The notes below the pieces were generated by a model, which was given only the letters and a program-made list of their open reading frames with translations, had not been told where the DNA came from and did not search any database. A program made the position numbers and the translations under genes. This document shows positions 1-8,602 of a stretch of DNA of 17,598 bases, in pieces (the stretch's first letter is position 1; every line of letters starts with the position of its first letter). The DNA comes from CAZQSL01 sp964595945 (lineage in GTDB: Bacteria > UBP15 > UBA6099 > JAJRTR01): the NCBI GenBank assembly GCA_964595945.1, contig CAZQSL010000073.1, positions 1 to 17,598 of the forward strand, in the 5' to 3' direction.

Positions 1-54
1 ACCCCATTTTTTCAAAAAGGGGGTCTCCATGCTCTTGTCGTGAACGCTTACCAT
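1..54 (-). CDS. possible start of a partial, unidentified CDS
   Basis: On the minus strand an ATG at 54 is preceded by AAAAAGGGAAA, a plausible Shine-Dalgarno element, and opens an 18-codon frame that runs off the window edge (MVSVHDKSMETPFLKKWG). It lies 167 bp downstream of the transglutaminase gene on the same strand. A second open frame from an ATG at 100 also reaches the edge but has no visible ribosome binding site. Too little is present to name a family, and this may not be a gene. Bases 55-221 between it and the transglutaminase gene show only a short perfect palindrome, TGGCATGCCA at 101-110, and a G-rich run near 115-122. Confidence 0.2.
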   Translation of the reverse strand, partial: MVSVHDKSMETPFLKKWG

Positions 55-221
55 TTTCCCTTTTTATTGTTTTCAGTGTTGATTGTCCAGTTTCAACCAT
101 TGGCATGCCATTTCGGGGGGGGCAGGGCAGATCATGCGATGTTATACCGTTTCGTGCAATAGTATTATCGATGGCGATTGGGGTGAAGGAGATTGCTGAC
201 TGCGTAACAGGAGACGGCTGG

Positions 222-2714
222 TTACCGGGTAACGCGCATGATGCTTTTGAGTTTGTTGATTCTGTTCGGGGTGCGTTCGTACGTGGCGGCCGGAAGTGAC
301 AGGAAAGTGATATACACGCTTTTTTCACCGTATGCCATGATGAATTCGAAGTGTATGAACCGGTTGTTTCTGTCGCGGAACTCGCCTGCAACAATGTCGG
401 CACTATTGCCGCCGGAGATGTGCCGTGGATCGACTTTGACTTTTTTTATCGTTCCGAAGACATCGAAGAGGCGCATAAAAATATTGCTGGGGAGGGAATC
501 AAAAGCGTCTTCAAATGAACATTTCCTTGAAGGGCAGCGTGCGGAAATAACTGATAAAATGAGTTCGGGGAATTCTTCACTCCTGAAGTCGACGCGTCGC
601 ATGACCCCGAAATCGGACACGTCCATAATGAAGCCCTGAGGGCAGTCGATCTCAAATCCGAGGAGTGGATCGGAGTAGACGGGGCAGGTGATTGCCGCGT
701 CGGTTTTGGTAATTGGGTCGAGCGTGAGTGTGTCGCTTTCGGCGTATTCCGTGATTTCGGGGTCTTCGTAGAGTCCACCGAGTGAGCCGTTGAGTGCGAA
801 CTGGTTGAATGAGCGAGTGGTGAATTTCTGGATGTGAGTGGCGCCGGGGATGATAGCCATGTCGGTGGCGTCGAAGTCGATCCAGTTCCCGTTGTAGTAA
901 ACCTGATTCCAGACGTGATGCCCATAGCCGCCGCCGAGATATCGCAGGCCTAAGGTGAAGCGTGTGGGGATGCCGGCAGCGCGGGCGATGGCTGCGAAAA
1001 GGGATGCGTGCTGTTTGCAGTCGCCTTTTTTCCTGGTGGCGATGACAGTGGCTGGCTCGACGAAGTAGTAATCAGAGTTTGAGGGATACATGTTTGTTGC
1101 GACATAGTTGTGGATTTTTATGGCGATTGCGAGGTGATCGGTTTCGCTGCCGGTGATTTCTTCCGCGATTTGGCGGATGATACTGTTGTCTATGCTCAGG
1201 CCTTCGGATGCCGAGATGTATGACTGGATGTCAGCGTCAGTGAGTGGCGGCTCGTCACTCAGGGGCGACTCGCCGGGGAGGAATCGGGTGGTCTCGACGG
1301 TTGCTTCGTAGTGTGCGGGTGATGTTTCGGTGATGGCGACAAGTCTTTGCCGGGCGCTTGAGAAGTTGAATCGTTCGGGCGGGATGTGATTCCAGATAAA
1401 CTTGATGGTCGCTGTTTTGACGAGTCCGGGTACCCGGAGGTATTTGTCGTAGGTTTCCATGTGCATTTTTTTCTGGAGTATGAGGTCGGTGACGAGTGGG
1501 GTGATTTCGATCGAGGAGGGGTCGTCTTCGAGGCGGAGTTCGTAACTGCCTTCGTGAAAGCATCCGAGGAGGATCAGTCCGTTGTTGTCGATGAGATAGA
1601 TGTCATCGATGGTGGATTCTTCGTAGTGTGTGGCGATGATGAATATTTCAGGGCGGTCGTCTGTAGCTTCGAGGTGATCCATAACCGATATGTATTTTTT
1701 GATATGTTTGCCAGCGTCGTTTGAGTTGACGGAAAAAGCTTCGATGGTGTTACCTGTGACGAGACCGGCCTTCATGATTATAGGGACTGGCATGTCGTTG
1801 AAAAATATGAGTTTATTGTTGCTTTTGTCTCCGAGGATACCGGTTTCGTCTTTTGACGTGATCCTTATGGTGTTGCCGGGACGATCTGCTTTGACCGATG
1901 CGGTTTCTTCCCCGTTGTATTTGTCAGCGCATGACATATTTTTCAGGACCATATCCGAGTCAATCGAAGCGGTGCATTTTTGTGAAATGGCTATGTCTTC
2001 GATTTCTGGTTCTTCGCGGCCATTATCCATCGTTTCATCGAAATTCTTCGAGATGATCTGTTGCATCGTGTTGACTTCGAGTATGAAGTCAGTGCCGCTG
2101 TCACTGGTTGTGACAGTGATATTTTTCTGTCCGAAGACTTTGTATTTATGGATGATGGAGTACGCATATTCGCCGTCTGCTGGAGCGTAGCGGCGGGAGT
2201 AGGGAGTGGCATCGCCGCTGCCGTAGATCGAGATGCCGGGCACGGCGCCCGCTGAGGTTACATTGGCGAAAAGTCTGAGCACGAGGTGTTTTGTGGCAAA
2301 TGGGGTAATGGTAGCCATGACGTTACATGAGTCGGGATACCCTTTGTAGGCCATGCGTTCGAAGCTGTTGTCCCCCAAGTCGAAAACGCCCCACAATTCT
2401 ACCAGAAACGACTGGTCTTCCGGGCATATCCCCTCAGGGAAAGTAATTGAGATGCCAGTAACGACAGGCGCAGGAGTTTTTTGGGAGCCGGCTTTCAGGG
2501 TCAGTTCCAGAGGGAAAACCCCTTCGCCCGCTTCTACCGGAGTTTCGAAATCATCAATCCCCTCGATGGGTTGGCCGTCGATCGCATTGCGTACAGCCGT
2601 GAGCCTGAAAAGTGGCGTAATGTCATCTGCCGCAACAGTGACAGTCATTGCTGTCGATACACCGGCGAGCATCGCGATGGCAAAAAGTGCTATTTTCAGT
2701 AAGTTAGTGCTCAT
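222..2714 (-). CDS. secreted transglutaminase-like cysteine hydrolase, 830 aa
   Basis: The N-terminus is a signal peptide: a short basic stretch, a hydrophobic core of about 15 residues and an Ala-rich cleavage region near residues 22-29, so the protein is probably exported. A transglutaminase/protease-like core lies at about residues 525-640. Its apparent triad is Cys566 in GDCKQHA, His600 in GHHVWNQV and Asp615 in WIDFDATD, the usual order for this superfamily. Family members act as proteases, amidases or crosslinkers, so the substrate is unknown. Residues 30-430 match nothing I recognise. The C-terminal ~150 residues look like a separate small alpha/beta domain. It has 206 bp upstream with a candidate promoter of its own, so it is probably monocistronic. 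The start at 2714 is chosen because the signal peptide begins there, although no strong Shine-Dalgarno is seen. Confidence is high for the fold and low for the role. Confidence 0.88.
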   Translation of the reverse strand: MSTNLLKIALFAIAMLAGVSTAMTVTVAADDITPLFRLTAVRNAIDGQPIEGIDDFETPVEAGEGVFPLELTLKAGSQKTPAPVVTGISITFPEGICPEDQSFLVELWGVFDLGDNSFERMAYKGYPDSCNVMATITPFATKHLVLRLFANVTSAGAVPGISIYGSGDATPYSRRYAPADGEYAYSIIHKYKVFGQKNITVTTSDSGTDFILEVNTMQQIISKNFDETMDNGREEPEIEDIAISQKCTASIDSDMVLKNMSCADKYNGEETASVKADRPGNTIRITSKDETGILGDKSNNKLIFFNDMPVPIIMKAGLVTGNTIEAFSVNSNDAGKHIKKYISVMDHLEATDDRPEIFIIATHYEESTIDDIYLIDNNGLILLGCFHEGSYELRLEDDPSSIEITPLVTDLILQKKMHMETYDKYLRVPGLVKTATIKFIWNHIPPERFNFSSARQRLVAITETSPAHYEATVETTRFLPGESPLSDEPPLTDADIQSYISASEGLSIDNSIIRQIAEEITGSETDHLAIAIKIHNYVATNMYPSNSDYYFVEPATVIATRKKGDCKQHASLFAAIARAAGIPTRFTLGLRYLGGGYGHHVWNQVYYNGNWIDFDATDMAIIPGATHIQKFTTRSFNQFALNGSLGGLYEDPEITEYAESDTLTLDPITKTDAAITCPVYSDPLLGFEIDCPQGFIMDVSDFGVMRRVDFRSEEFPELILSVISARCPSRKCSFEDAFDSLPSNIFMRLFDVFGTIKKVKVDPRHISGGNSADIVAGEFRDRNNRFIHFEFIMAYGEKSVYITFLSLPAATYERTPNRINKLKSIMRVTR

Positions 2715-2760
2715 ATCGCGAAAAGAAATAATCTCCGAATAGAATTGTGAACCTCTATTG

Positions 2761-2788
2761 ATTATGCCTCATATTGGTAATTTGGCAA
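2761..2788 (-). promoter_or_regulatory. candidate sigma70-type promoter for the transglutaminase gene
   Basis: Read on the minus strand there is a -35-like TTGCCA (2788-2783), a 16-bp spacer and a -10-like CATAAT (2766-2761). Each hexamer differs from consensus at one position. Initiation would fall near 2754, giving a leader of about 40 nt before the ATG at 2714. This was found by eye and has no experimental support. Confidence 0.45.
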
Positions 2789-2920
2789 AGAGAGATGAAT
2801 TATATCCCGAATTCTGAAATAGAATCCGAGGTTCATCCTCATCAGGTGTCAGCAGCGATGTCTAACTTCAGAATGCCAGAGTTGATCCGGAAGTGGAGGA
2901 AATCACAGCAAACATAAATG

Positions 2921-3541
2921 TCAGTGGTTTTCGAGATTGTCCCGTGTCAGGCGGGTGACGAGTTGTCGGATGTCATCGCCTGAGATGAGGCCGTTGGCGA
3001 AAACCGTACCGTCTGGAGAGATGCGGATTTCGAGGCGGTTAGGGGTTGCTTTCAGTTGCTTTTCTATGTGTCGGTAGCGGTCTGTGAAAAAGTGATATCG
3101 CTGGTTGGCCGATCCGGTCAAGGGGAGAGAGCCAGTACGTTGCGAGGAGATGAATGGGCCGTCGATGACTATGTCGGAGAGCGCTATCAGCGCGTCCGCG
3201 TGGGGGTCTGCCCATTGTGTGATTTCTTCGATGTTGTATCCTGTGAATGTGATGACAGATAGGTCAGACTGCCTGAGGCGCGCGGCGAGAGATGCGAGTG
3301 GCGCGGCTTGCGCGAAGGGTTCGCCGCCGAGGAATGTGACGCCTTCGATGCCTGGTGTGGCCGTGATTTCACGGGCGAGGCTTTCGATAGTGACAGATTG
3401 TCCGCCGGAGGGGTCCCATGTTTCGGGTACGGCGCAGCCCGCGCATCTGATGGGGCAGCCCTGGACGAATATCGATGCGCGGCGGCCGGGGCCGTCGACG
3501 ATGGTGGATGCGATGTATTTGTGGATGCGTAGTGTGTGCAT
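2921..3541 (-). CDS. NrdG-type 4Fe-4S radical-SAM activating protein
   Basis: A 206-aa protein with a radical-SAM cluster motif of the CX3CX2C form in QGCPIRCAGC (Cys29, Cys33, Cys36) and a GGEP motif at residues 72-75 that would contact S-adenosylmethionine. Short length, an early cluster motif and no auxiliary Cys domain match the activases for glycyl-radical enzymes, especially class III anaerobic ribonucleotide reductase activase (NrdG). No glycyl-radical reductase (nrdD) is present in the window, so the partner is unknown and I give no gene symbol. The gene follows the FAD oxidoreductase by 48 bp on the same strand. No Shine-Dalgarno is visible: the 26 bases before the ATG hold a C7 run and the edge of a perfect hairpin. 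In-frame stop codons just upstream leave 3541 as the only sensible start. An organic-radical activase with another target is possible. Confidence 0.8.
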   Translation of the reverse strand: MHTLRIHKYIASTIVDGPGRRASIFVQGCPIRCAGCAVPETWDPSGGQSVTIESLAREITATPGIEGVTFLGGEPFAQAAPLASLAARLRQSDLSVITFTGYNIEEITQWADPHADALIALSDIVIDGPFISSQRTGSLPLTGSANQRYHFFTDRYRHIEKQLKATPNRLEIRISPDGTVFANGLISGDDIRQLVTRLTRDNLENH

Positions 3542-3554
3542 GGCGTGGGGGGGC

Positions 3555-3584
3555 GCGGAGGCTCATCAGTGAGCCTCCGCTTTT
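3555..3584 (+). terminator. perfect 11-bp hairpin with T-run on the plus strand
   Basis: The arms at 3555-3565 and 3570-3580 (GCGGAGGCTCA / TGAGCCTCCGC) are perfectly complementary with a 4-nt loop. On the plus strand TTTT follows at once, giving the form of an intrinsic terminator, but no plus-strand gene lies upstream of it. On the minus strand it sits between the FAD oxidoreductase stop (3590) and the activase start (3541) and is followed by C-rich sequence rather than a T-run. It may stop antisense transcription, end the FAD transcript weakly, or control the activase. Confidence 0.5.
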
Positions 3585-3589
3585 AGTGG

Positions 3590-4918
3590 TCACTGCACTT
3601 TTGCGTAAAGAGCCTTGGTACGTGCCTGCCATTTTTCGAAGGTGGCGGGGTCGTAGGTTTCGGGGTAGTTTTTGTAGTGTTTGACGAGTTTGCCGACATT
3701 GAGGAAAGTGCGTGCCGTGCGGTAGAAGAATCCGGGGTGTTTCATGAGGGGGAGGATATCTTTGAGGCGGCGCGGGTCGGGCGGGGCGGTGAGTTCGTCT
3801 TCCATGCCCCAGTAGTTGTTGCTGTTCATGAGGTTGGAGCACATGAGGGTGTGGAAGTATCGTTTGTCTTCTTTGGTGGAGAAGTACTGGAAAGCGTTGA
3901 GGGCGGCGAATTTGAAATCCTGTTCGGTTTTGTATTTGTAGTTGTAAGACCAGAGGTCTGCGATGCCGAAGCTGCCTTTTTTGAAGGCATCGATGGCGGC
4001 TTCGCAGGCGAATTTTGTGGCGAGGAGACCAGAAGACATGCCAGAGCCGTTGAGTGGGTTGGGGTTGCAGGCTGTGTCGCCGACGAGGAGTAGGCCTGGT
4101 GCGATGCAGGAGTCGTAGGCTCTGCGGACCGGGATGACGGCAGACTGGCCGCCGCGGTAGATTTCGTCTTTGACGCCGCCTTCGTCGCGGATGAGGTCAT
4201 AGACGATTTCCTTTGGGGTCTTGGGCGCGCCGGTGCCGATGACGCAGGAGAAGATATCGGCGTGGCCGTTTTCGTTGCGGCAGAGCCATTTGACGCCGTT
4301 ATATTCGCCGACTACGAGGATCGAGCGGGCCGAGGGGTCGGTGACTTCGCGGATTTCCCTGTAGCAGTAGACGCATTCGTCGGGATTGTATTTCTGGTTG
4401 AATCCGTAAATTTCCGGGAGTTTTCCCCTGATGACCGATGGCATTCCCGATGCGTCGAAAGTGATCGGGGCGAGCACTTTGACCTTCTGACCGCCTGCTT
4501 CGTAGATGAGGCCCTTGACAGTGCCGTCTTCATAGACAGGTTCTTTGACAGTGGCTTCTTCGATGAATTCCGCGCCGGCTTTGAGAGCTTCGCCGAGGAT
4601 GCGCTGCCCGAAGAGTTTTCGGTCGATATTGACGTAAGATTCGGGCATTTCAGTCTCGAAGCCGGCATAGCCATATTGCGAATAGACATGATATTTGAAG
4701 CTTGGCTGCAATTCGGGTTTTACTGGCTTGTCAATACCGATGATCTCGAATGTTTTGGTGAACATGGTGTCCCACCAGTCGTGGCCGAGTTCGTGGCGTT
4801 TCTTTTTTTCGAGCAGCAGGGTCTTGAATCCCGCTGCTGACATCATGCGTGCCGCAAGGCATCCCGTCACTCCCGCTCCAGCGATGACAACATCAACTTT
4901 TCTGGTAGTCTCTCCCAT
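3590..4918 (-). CDS. FAD-dependent oxidoreductase, geranylgeranyl-reductase-like
   Basis: A 442-aa flavoprotein. The N-terminal Rossmann motif is VVIAGAGVTG (Gly14, Gly16, Gly19) followed by an acidic residue at the end of strand 2 (Glu37). A DASG motif lies at 155-158, and the second FAD-binding motif GLLLVGDTACNPNPLNGSG is at about 275-293. This arrangement is typical of the group that includes geranylgeranyl / digeranylgeranylglycerophospholipid reductases and FixC-like proteins, which reduce isoprenoid double bonds or act in electron transfer. The GHDWWD stretch (45-50) is a feature I cannot assign. The start at 4918 is supported by AAGGA about eight bases upstream. It is followed by the radical-SAM activase. 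Substrate (isoprenoid lipid, quinone side chain or other) is inference only; a small-molecule hydroxylase of the same fold cannot be excluded. Confidence 0.8.
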   Translation of the reverse strand: MGETTRKVDVVIAGAGVTGCLAARMMSAAGFKTLLLEKKKRHELGHDWWDTMFTKTFEIIGIDKPVKPELQPSFKYHVYSQYGYAGFETEMPESYVNIDRKLFGQRILGEALKAGAEFIEEATVKEPVYEDGTVKGLIYEAGGQKVKVLAPITFDASGMPSVIRGKLPEIYGFNQKYNPDECVYCYREIREVTDPSARSILVVGEYNGVKWLCRNENGHADIFSCVIGTGAPKTPKEIVYDLIRDEGGVKDEIYRGGQSAVIPVRRAYDSCIAPGLLLVGDTACNPNPLNGSGMSSGLLATKFACEAAIDAFKKGSFGIADLWSYNYKYKTEQDFKFAALNAFQYFSTKEDKRYFHTLMCSNLMNSNNYWGMEDELTAPPDPRRLKDILPLMKHPGFFYRTARTFLNVGKLVKHYKNYPETYDPATFEKWQARTKALYAKVQ

Positions 4919-4980
4919 GTCCGTTTCCTTTCGGGTCGTATGTGATAATCCTCGATGGCAAATCTTGATTTCAGGTGATT

Positions 4981-4986
4981 ATTATA
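4981..4986 (-). promoter_or_regulatory. candidate -10 box for the FAD oxidoreductase gene
   Basis: The minus strand reads a perfect TATAAT (4986-4981), about 60 nt before the start at 4918, in the intergenic stretch that follows the rpmE terminator. No good -35 hexamer is found at 16-18 bp and there is no TG extension. It is placed where a new transcription unit would be expected to begin. Confidence 0.3.
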
Positions 4987-5116
4987 TCGGATTAATTCAC
5001 TTGCATATTGTGTGATGAAAAAAGAGTTGGTGAAAGCGCCTGGGCCATCGAAGGTGGTGTGACGCTGAGTGGAATAAAAAAATAGATAGTCCACATCATT
5101 CTGAAGGGTTAAACGC

Positions 5117-5144
5117 GAAAAGGCTCCGCAGGTATGCGGAGCCT
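5117..5144 (-). terminator. intrinsic terminator of the rho-rpmE unit
   Basis: A perfect 10-bp stem, AGGCTCCGCA / TGCGGAGCCT (arms 5121-5130 and 5135-5144) with a 4-nt loop. On the minus strand it is followed by TTTTCGCGTTT. It lies 33 bp beyond the L31 stop codon, the right place to end rpmE transcription. Confidence 0.75.
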
Positions 5145-5176
5145 GTATTGATTCGCGGATGTGGCACCCGAATAGA

Positions 5177-5497
5177 TTATTCGGCGGTTGTTTCGGCAGC
5201 TTCTTCGGCTGCTGCCGCGTCGGCTGCTTCCATGGCGGCAACTTCTTCGTCTGAGAGGCGTTTCGCCTTTTTTGACGATCTTTTTGCGTAGTCCGTATTG
5301 TCGTCGCCGTATTTGCGATGGAATTTGTCGATACGGCCGGCTGTGTCGATGAGTTTCTGCTTGCCGGTGAAGAATGGGTGGCAGTTGGAGCAGATTTCGA
5401 TCTTGATGTCTTTGCGGGTCGAGCCTGTGGGTATCTCGTTGCCGCAGGTGCATTTGACTACTACTTCATGATATACGGGATGTATGCCCTGTTTCAC
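5177..5497 (-). CDS. rpmE: 50S ribosomal protein L31, zinc-binding form with extended tail
   Basis: L31 sits on the large ribosomal subunit and helps bridge it to the small subunit. The sequence opens MKQGIHPVYHE, the standard L31 start. It carries the zinc-ribbon cysteines of the C+ form: Cys16 and Cys18 in KCTCGN, Cys36 and Cys39 in EICSNCHPFF. The start is the GTG at 5497, with GAAAGG about a dozen bases upstream. A longer frame back to 5566 adds 23 residues unlike L31 and is rejected. At 106 aa it is longer than the usual ~70, because residues after about 72 form a basic KRSSKKAKR patch followed by an Ala/Glu-rich tail. It follows rho by 102 bp; a rho-rpmE order is seen in several phyla. 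It is followed by a strong terminator. Confidence 0.95.
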   Translation of the reverse strand: MKQGIHPVYHEVVVKCTCGNEIPTGSTRKDIKIEICSNCHPFFTGKQKLIDTAGRIDKFHRKYGDDNTDYAKRSSKKAKRLSDEEVAAMEAADAAAAEEAAETTAE

Positions 5498-5522
5498 TGT
5501 TGGATCACGCCTTTCATGTTGT

Positions 5523-5537
5523 GTGCGCTGAGCGCAC
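5523..5537 (-). promoter_or_regulatory. small hairpin in the rpmE leader
   Basis: GTGCGC and GCGCAC (5523-5528 and 5532-5537) form a perfect 6-bp stem with a 3-nt loop, just upstream of the rpmE ribosome binding site. No T-run follows on either strand, so it is not a terminator. L31 leader RNAs that bind L31 are known in several phyla. Whether this hairpin belongs to such a class is only a suggestion. Confidence 0.3.
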
Positions 5538-5599
5538 GTGCATTCACAAATTAGTAAAGATAGCAATTATCGCGCGAAAGTTCAACCCTTTGAGAGAAA

Positions 5600-7240
<1,641 letters not shown>

Positions 7241-7690
7241 AAATCCTCCTGCTTATATGTGTGCCGGCCCTGTGGGGCGAGCAATATTGCCGTCTGCTCG
7301 AGAACATTTTATTGACGGGATATTTGACTGTGTTGTAACTGCGTGCTGCATGACGTTATGTCGTGTCCTGACAGAATGGGGCTGTCCGGCGTTGCGCCGG
7401 GCAAGGTCATACGACCTGATATACACGAAAGCGATGGGACTGCCCTAATGTCGCGTGAAATGAATTGTCTCTCAATGAAAACCGTTGCGCTCATTGCCGG
7501 TGCGTGACCGGGTGAACCGCATAAGGTCCGGCGTCTTGCGTGTGACGGAGCTGCGGATAGCGTACCGCCGCTTATTCGTCACAATTCAACATCTTGAACT
7601 TACAGTTTCCAACACCTCTTTTTGCCATCCGTCAGTTGCATTGTCATAAGGAGATTTCATTGCACACTAAGAGGTTCTGCATCATTACAT
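7241..7690 (-). promoter_or_regulatory. long structured 5' leader of rho
   Basis: This ~450-base stretch between the candidate rho promoter and the rho start shows no convincing gene. It contains several hairpins: a two-step one with GTGACG/CGTCAC at 7542-7547 and 7577-7582 around an inner GCGG/CCGC; CCGGT/ACCGG at 7497-7511; AGGTC/GACCT at 7404-7417; and an 8-bp stem with one G-T pair and a 3-nt loop at 7384-7402, nearly touching the previous one. Rho is often autoregulated by early termination in its own leader, so this may be that control region. The only minus-strand frame here (7309-7494) is Ser/Ile-rich and lacks a ribosome binding site. Confidence 0.45.
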
Positions 7691-7694
7691 CAGT

Positions 7695-7723
7695 AGTGTA
7701 ATTAGAGAAAAAGGAAATGTCAA
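7695..7723 (-). promoter_or_regulatory. near-consensus sigma70-type promoter for rho
   Basis: On the minus strand a perfect TTGACA (7723-7718), a 17-bp spacer and TACACT (7700-7695) form the best promoter match in the window. Initiation would be near 7688. It sits just after the thyX terminator candidate and points toward rho, so it probably drives rho and rpmE with a long leader. Confidence 0.65.
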
Positions 7724-7759
7724 TCATCTTGCAAACAAACAATTTTTCAAATGCTTCAC

Positions 7760-7790
7760 AAAAGGGAGCCCCGATGTGAGTGCATCCGGG
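7760..7790 (-). terminator. candidate terminator after thyX
   Basis: On the minus strand CCCGGATG (7790-7783) pairs with CATCGGGG (7776-7769), eight positions with one G-G mismatch and a 6-nt loop. It is followed by CTCCC and a TTTT run. It begins 30 bp beyond the thyX stop and precedes the rho promoter, a consistent unit boundary. Confidence 0.45.
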
Positions 7791-7820
7791 ATATGGTTGC
7801 CAATAGAAGGCGAAAACAGG

Positions 7821-8513
7821 TCACGCAAGTCCGGCGAAAAAGTCACGCACTTCCGCGGCCTTGCCGCATGAGTAGTCTTTTTCGGGACATGCGCCACGCA
7901 GGCAGCCCGGCCCGGCGTCATCAAAAATCAGAGGCGCTATGGCTTTCGACTGCCGCAGCATCTCGATGGCCACCCCTCGGATTTCCCACTGTGCGCGGTT
8001 GCAGCAGCGCAATGCGAAGAAGTGGAACATCTCGCGCGCGTTCATCGTCATCATGATTTTTGTCTCCGAACCTTCCGGCAGCACGTAGCGCGCGTCTTCC
8101 TTTTTTATGCCGAGATCAAGCAGATCAAAATAGAGTTTATGAGCCGCCGCGCAATGTGCTTCGAACATTTCGAGAGCTTCGGGATTGGCAGCGATGGATG
8201 GAGGAGTGACATATACTGGCTCATTCATCTTCACATAACGCTGGCTCTGCTGCGAGTATGACGCGAGCCTGTGGCGCACGAGCTGGTGCGTCGTCACCCG
8301 CGCAATGCCTTCGATGCAAAACGTGAACGACGCGTGCTCGAACGGCGTCACATGGCCCATGCGTCGCAGTTTCGTCACGAATTCCGCAGTCACTTCAGGC
8401 GTGAGACTGTCGTCGAGTTGATCGAATTCCAGCGCCGTGTAACACAGGCGTCCCGCGAGGGCTACGACCTTGTCGGGGTCGGGGGTGTGGCGCACGAGTT
8501 TGACGTTCATCAT
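7821..8513 (-). CDS. thyX: flavin-dependent thymidylate synthase ThyX
   Basis: ThyX makes dTMP from dUMP using 5,10-methylenetetrahydrofolate as carbon donor and FAD/NADPH as reductant, releasing tetrahydrofolate rather than dihydrofolate. The signature RHRx7S is present as RHRLASYSQQS (Arg80-His81-Arg82 ... Ser90), preceded by the HASFTFCIEGIARVTTHQ strand that lines the active site. Length, 230 aa, is normal. The C-terminal part has a Cys-containing segment (GCLRGACPEKDYSCG) seen in a subset of ThyX proteins. Two adjacent ATG codons (8513 and 8510) follow GGAGGAGAA; the second has the better spacing, so the true protein may lack one Met. It lies 89 bp after metH on the same strand, a likely folate-linked operon, and is followed by a candidate terminator. 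Confidence 0.95.
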   Translation of the reverse strand: MMNVKLVRHTPDPDKVVALAGRLCYTALEFDQLDDSLTPEVTAEFVTKLRRMGHVTPFEHASFTFCIEGIARVTTHQLVRHRLASYSQQSQRYVKMNEPVYVTPPSIAANPEALEMFEAHCAAAHKLYFDLLDLGIKKEDARYVLPEGSETKIMMTMNAREMFHFFALRCCNRAQWEIRGVAIEMLRQSKAIAPLIFDDAGPGCLRGACPEKDYSCGKAAEVRDFFAGLA

Positions 8514-8541
8514 TTCTCCTCCGGCAATTCATATCACAAAT

Positions 8542-8565
8542 CCTAACGATGGCGCTACGATTAGG
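8542..8565 (-). other. hairpin between metH and thyX
   Basis: CCTAACG at 8542-8548 pairs with CG (8558-8559) plus TTAGG (8561-8565), with one bulged base between them and a 9-nt loop. It is the main structure in the 89-bp spacer. No T-run follows on the minus strand, so it may be a processing site or a weak attenuator rather than a terminator. Confidence 0.3.
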
Positions 8566-8602
8566 CAACAGGGTTTTATTGAAAAGGCTGGCCGTTACGG
8601 CA

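Noticed and set aside
3369..3842. 157-codon minus-strand frame overlapping the activase and FAD genes, with a GGAGG-like site before an internal ATG
   Set aside because: The translation is dominated by Arg, Pro and His, has no recognisable domain, and overlaps two well-supported genes.
7309..7494. 61-codon minus-strand frame in the rho leader
   Set aside because: No ribosome binding site and biased Ser/Ile/Gln composition; more likely part of a noncoding leader. A rho leader peptide cannot be fully excluded.
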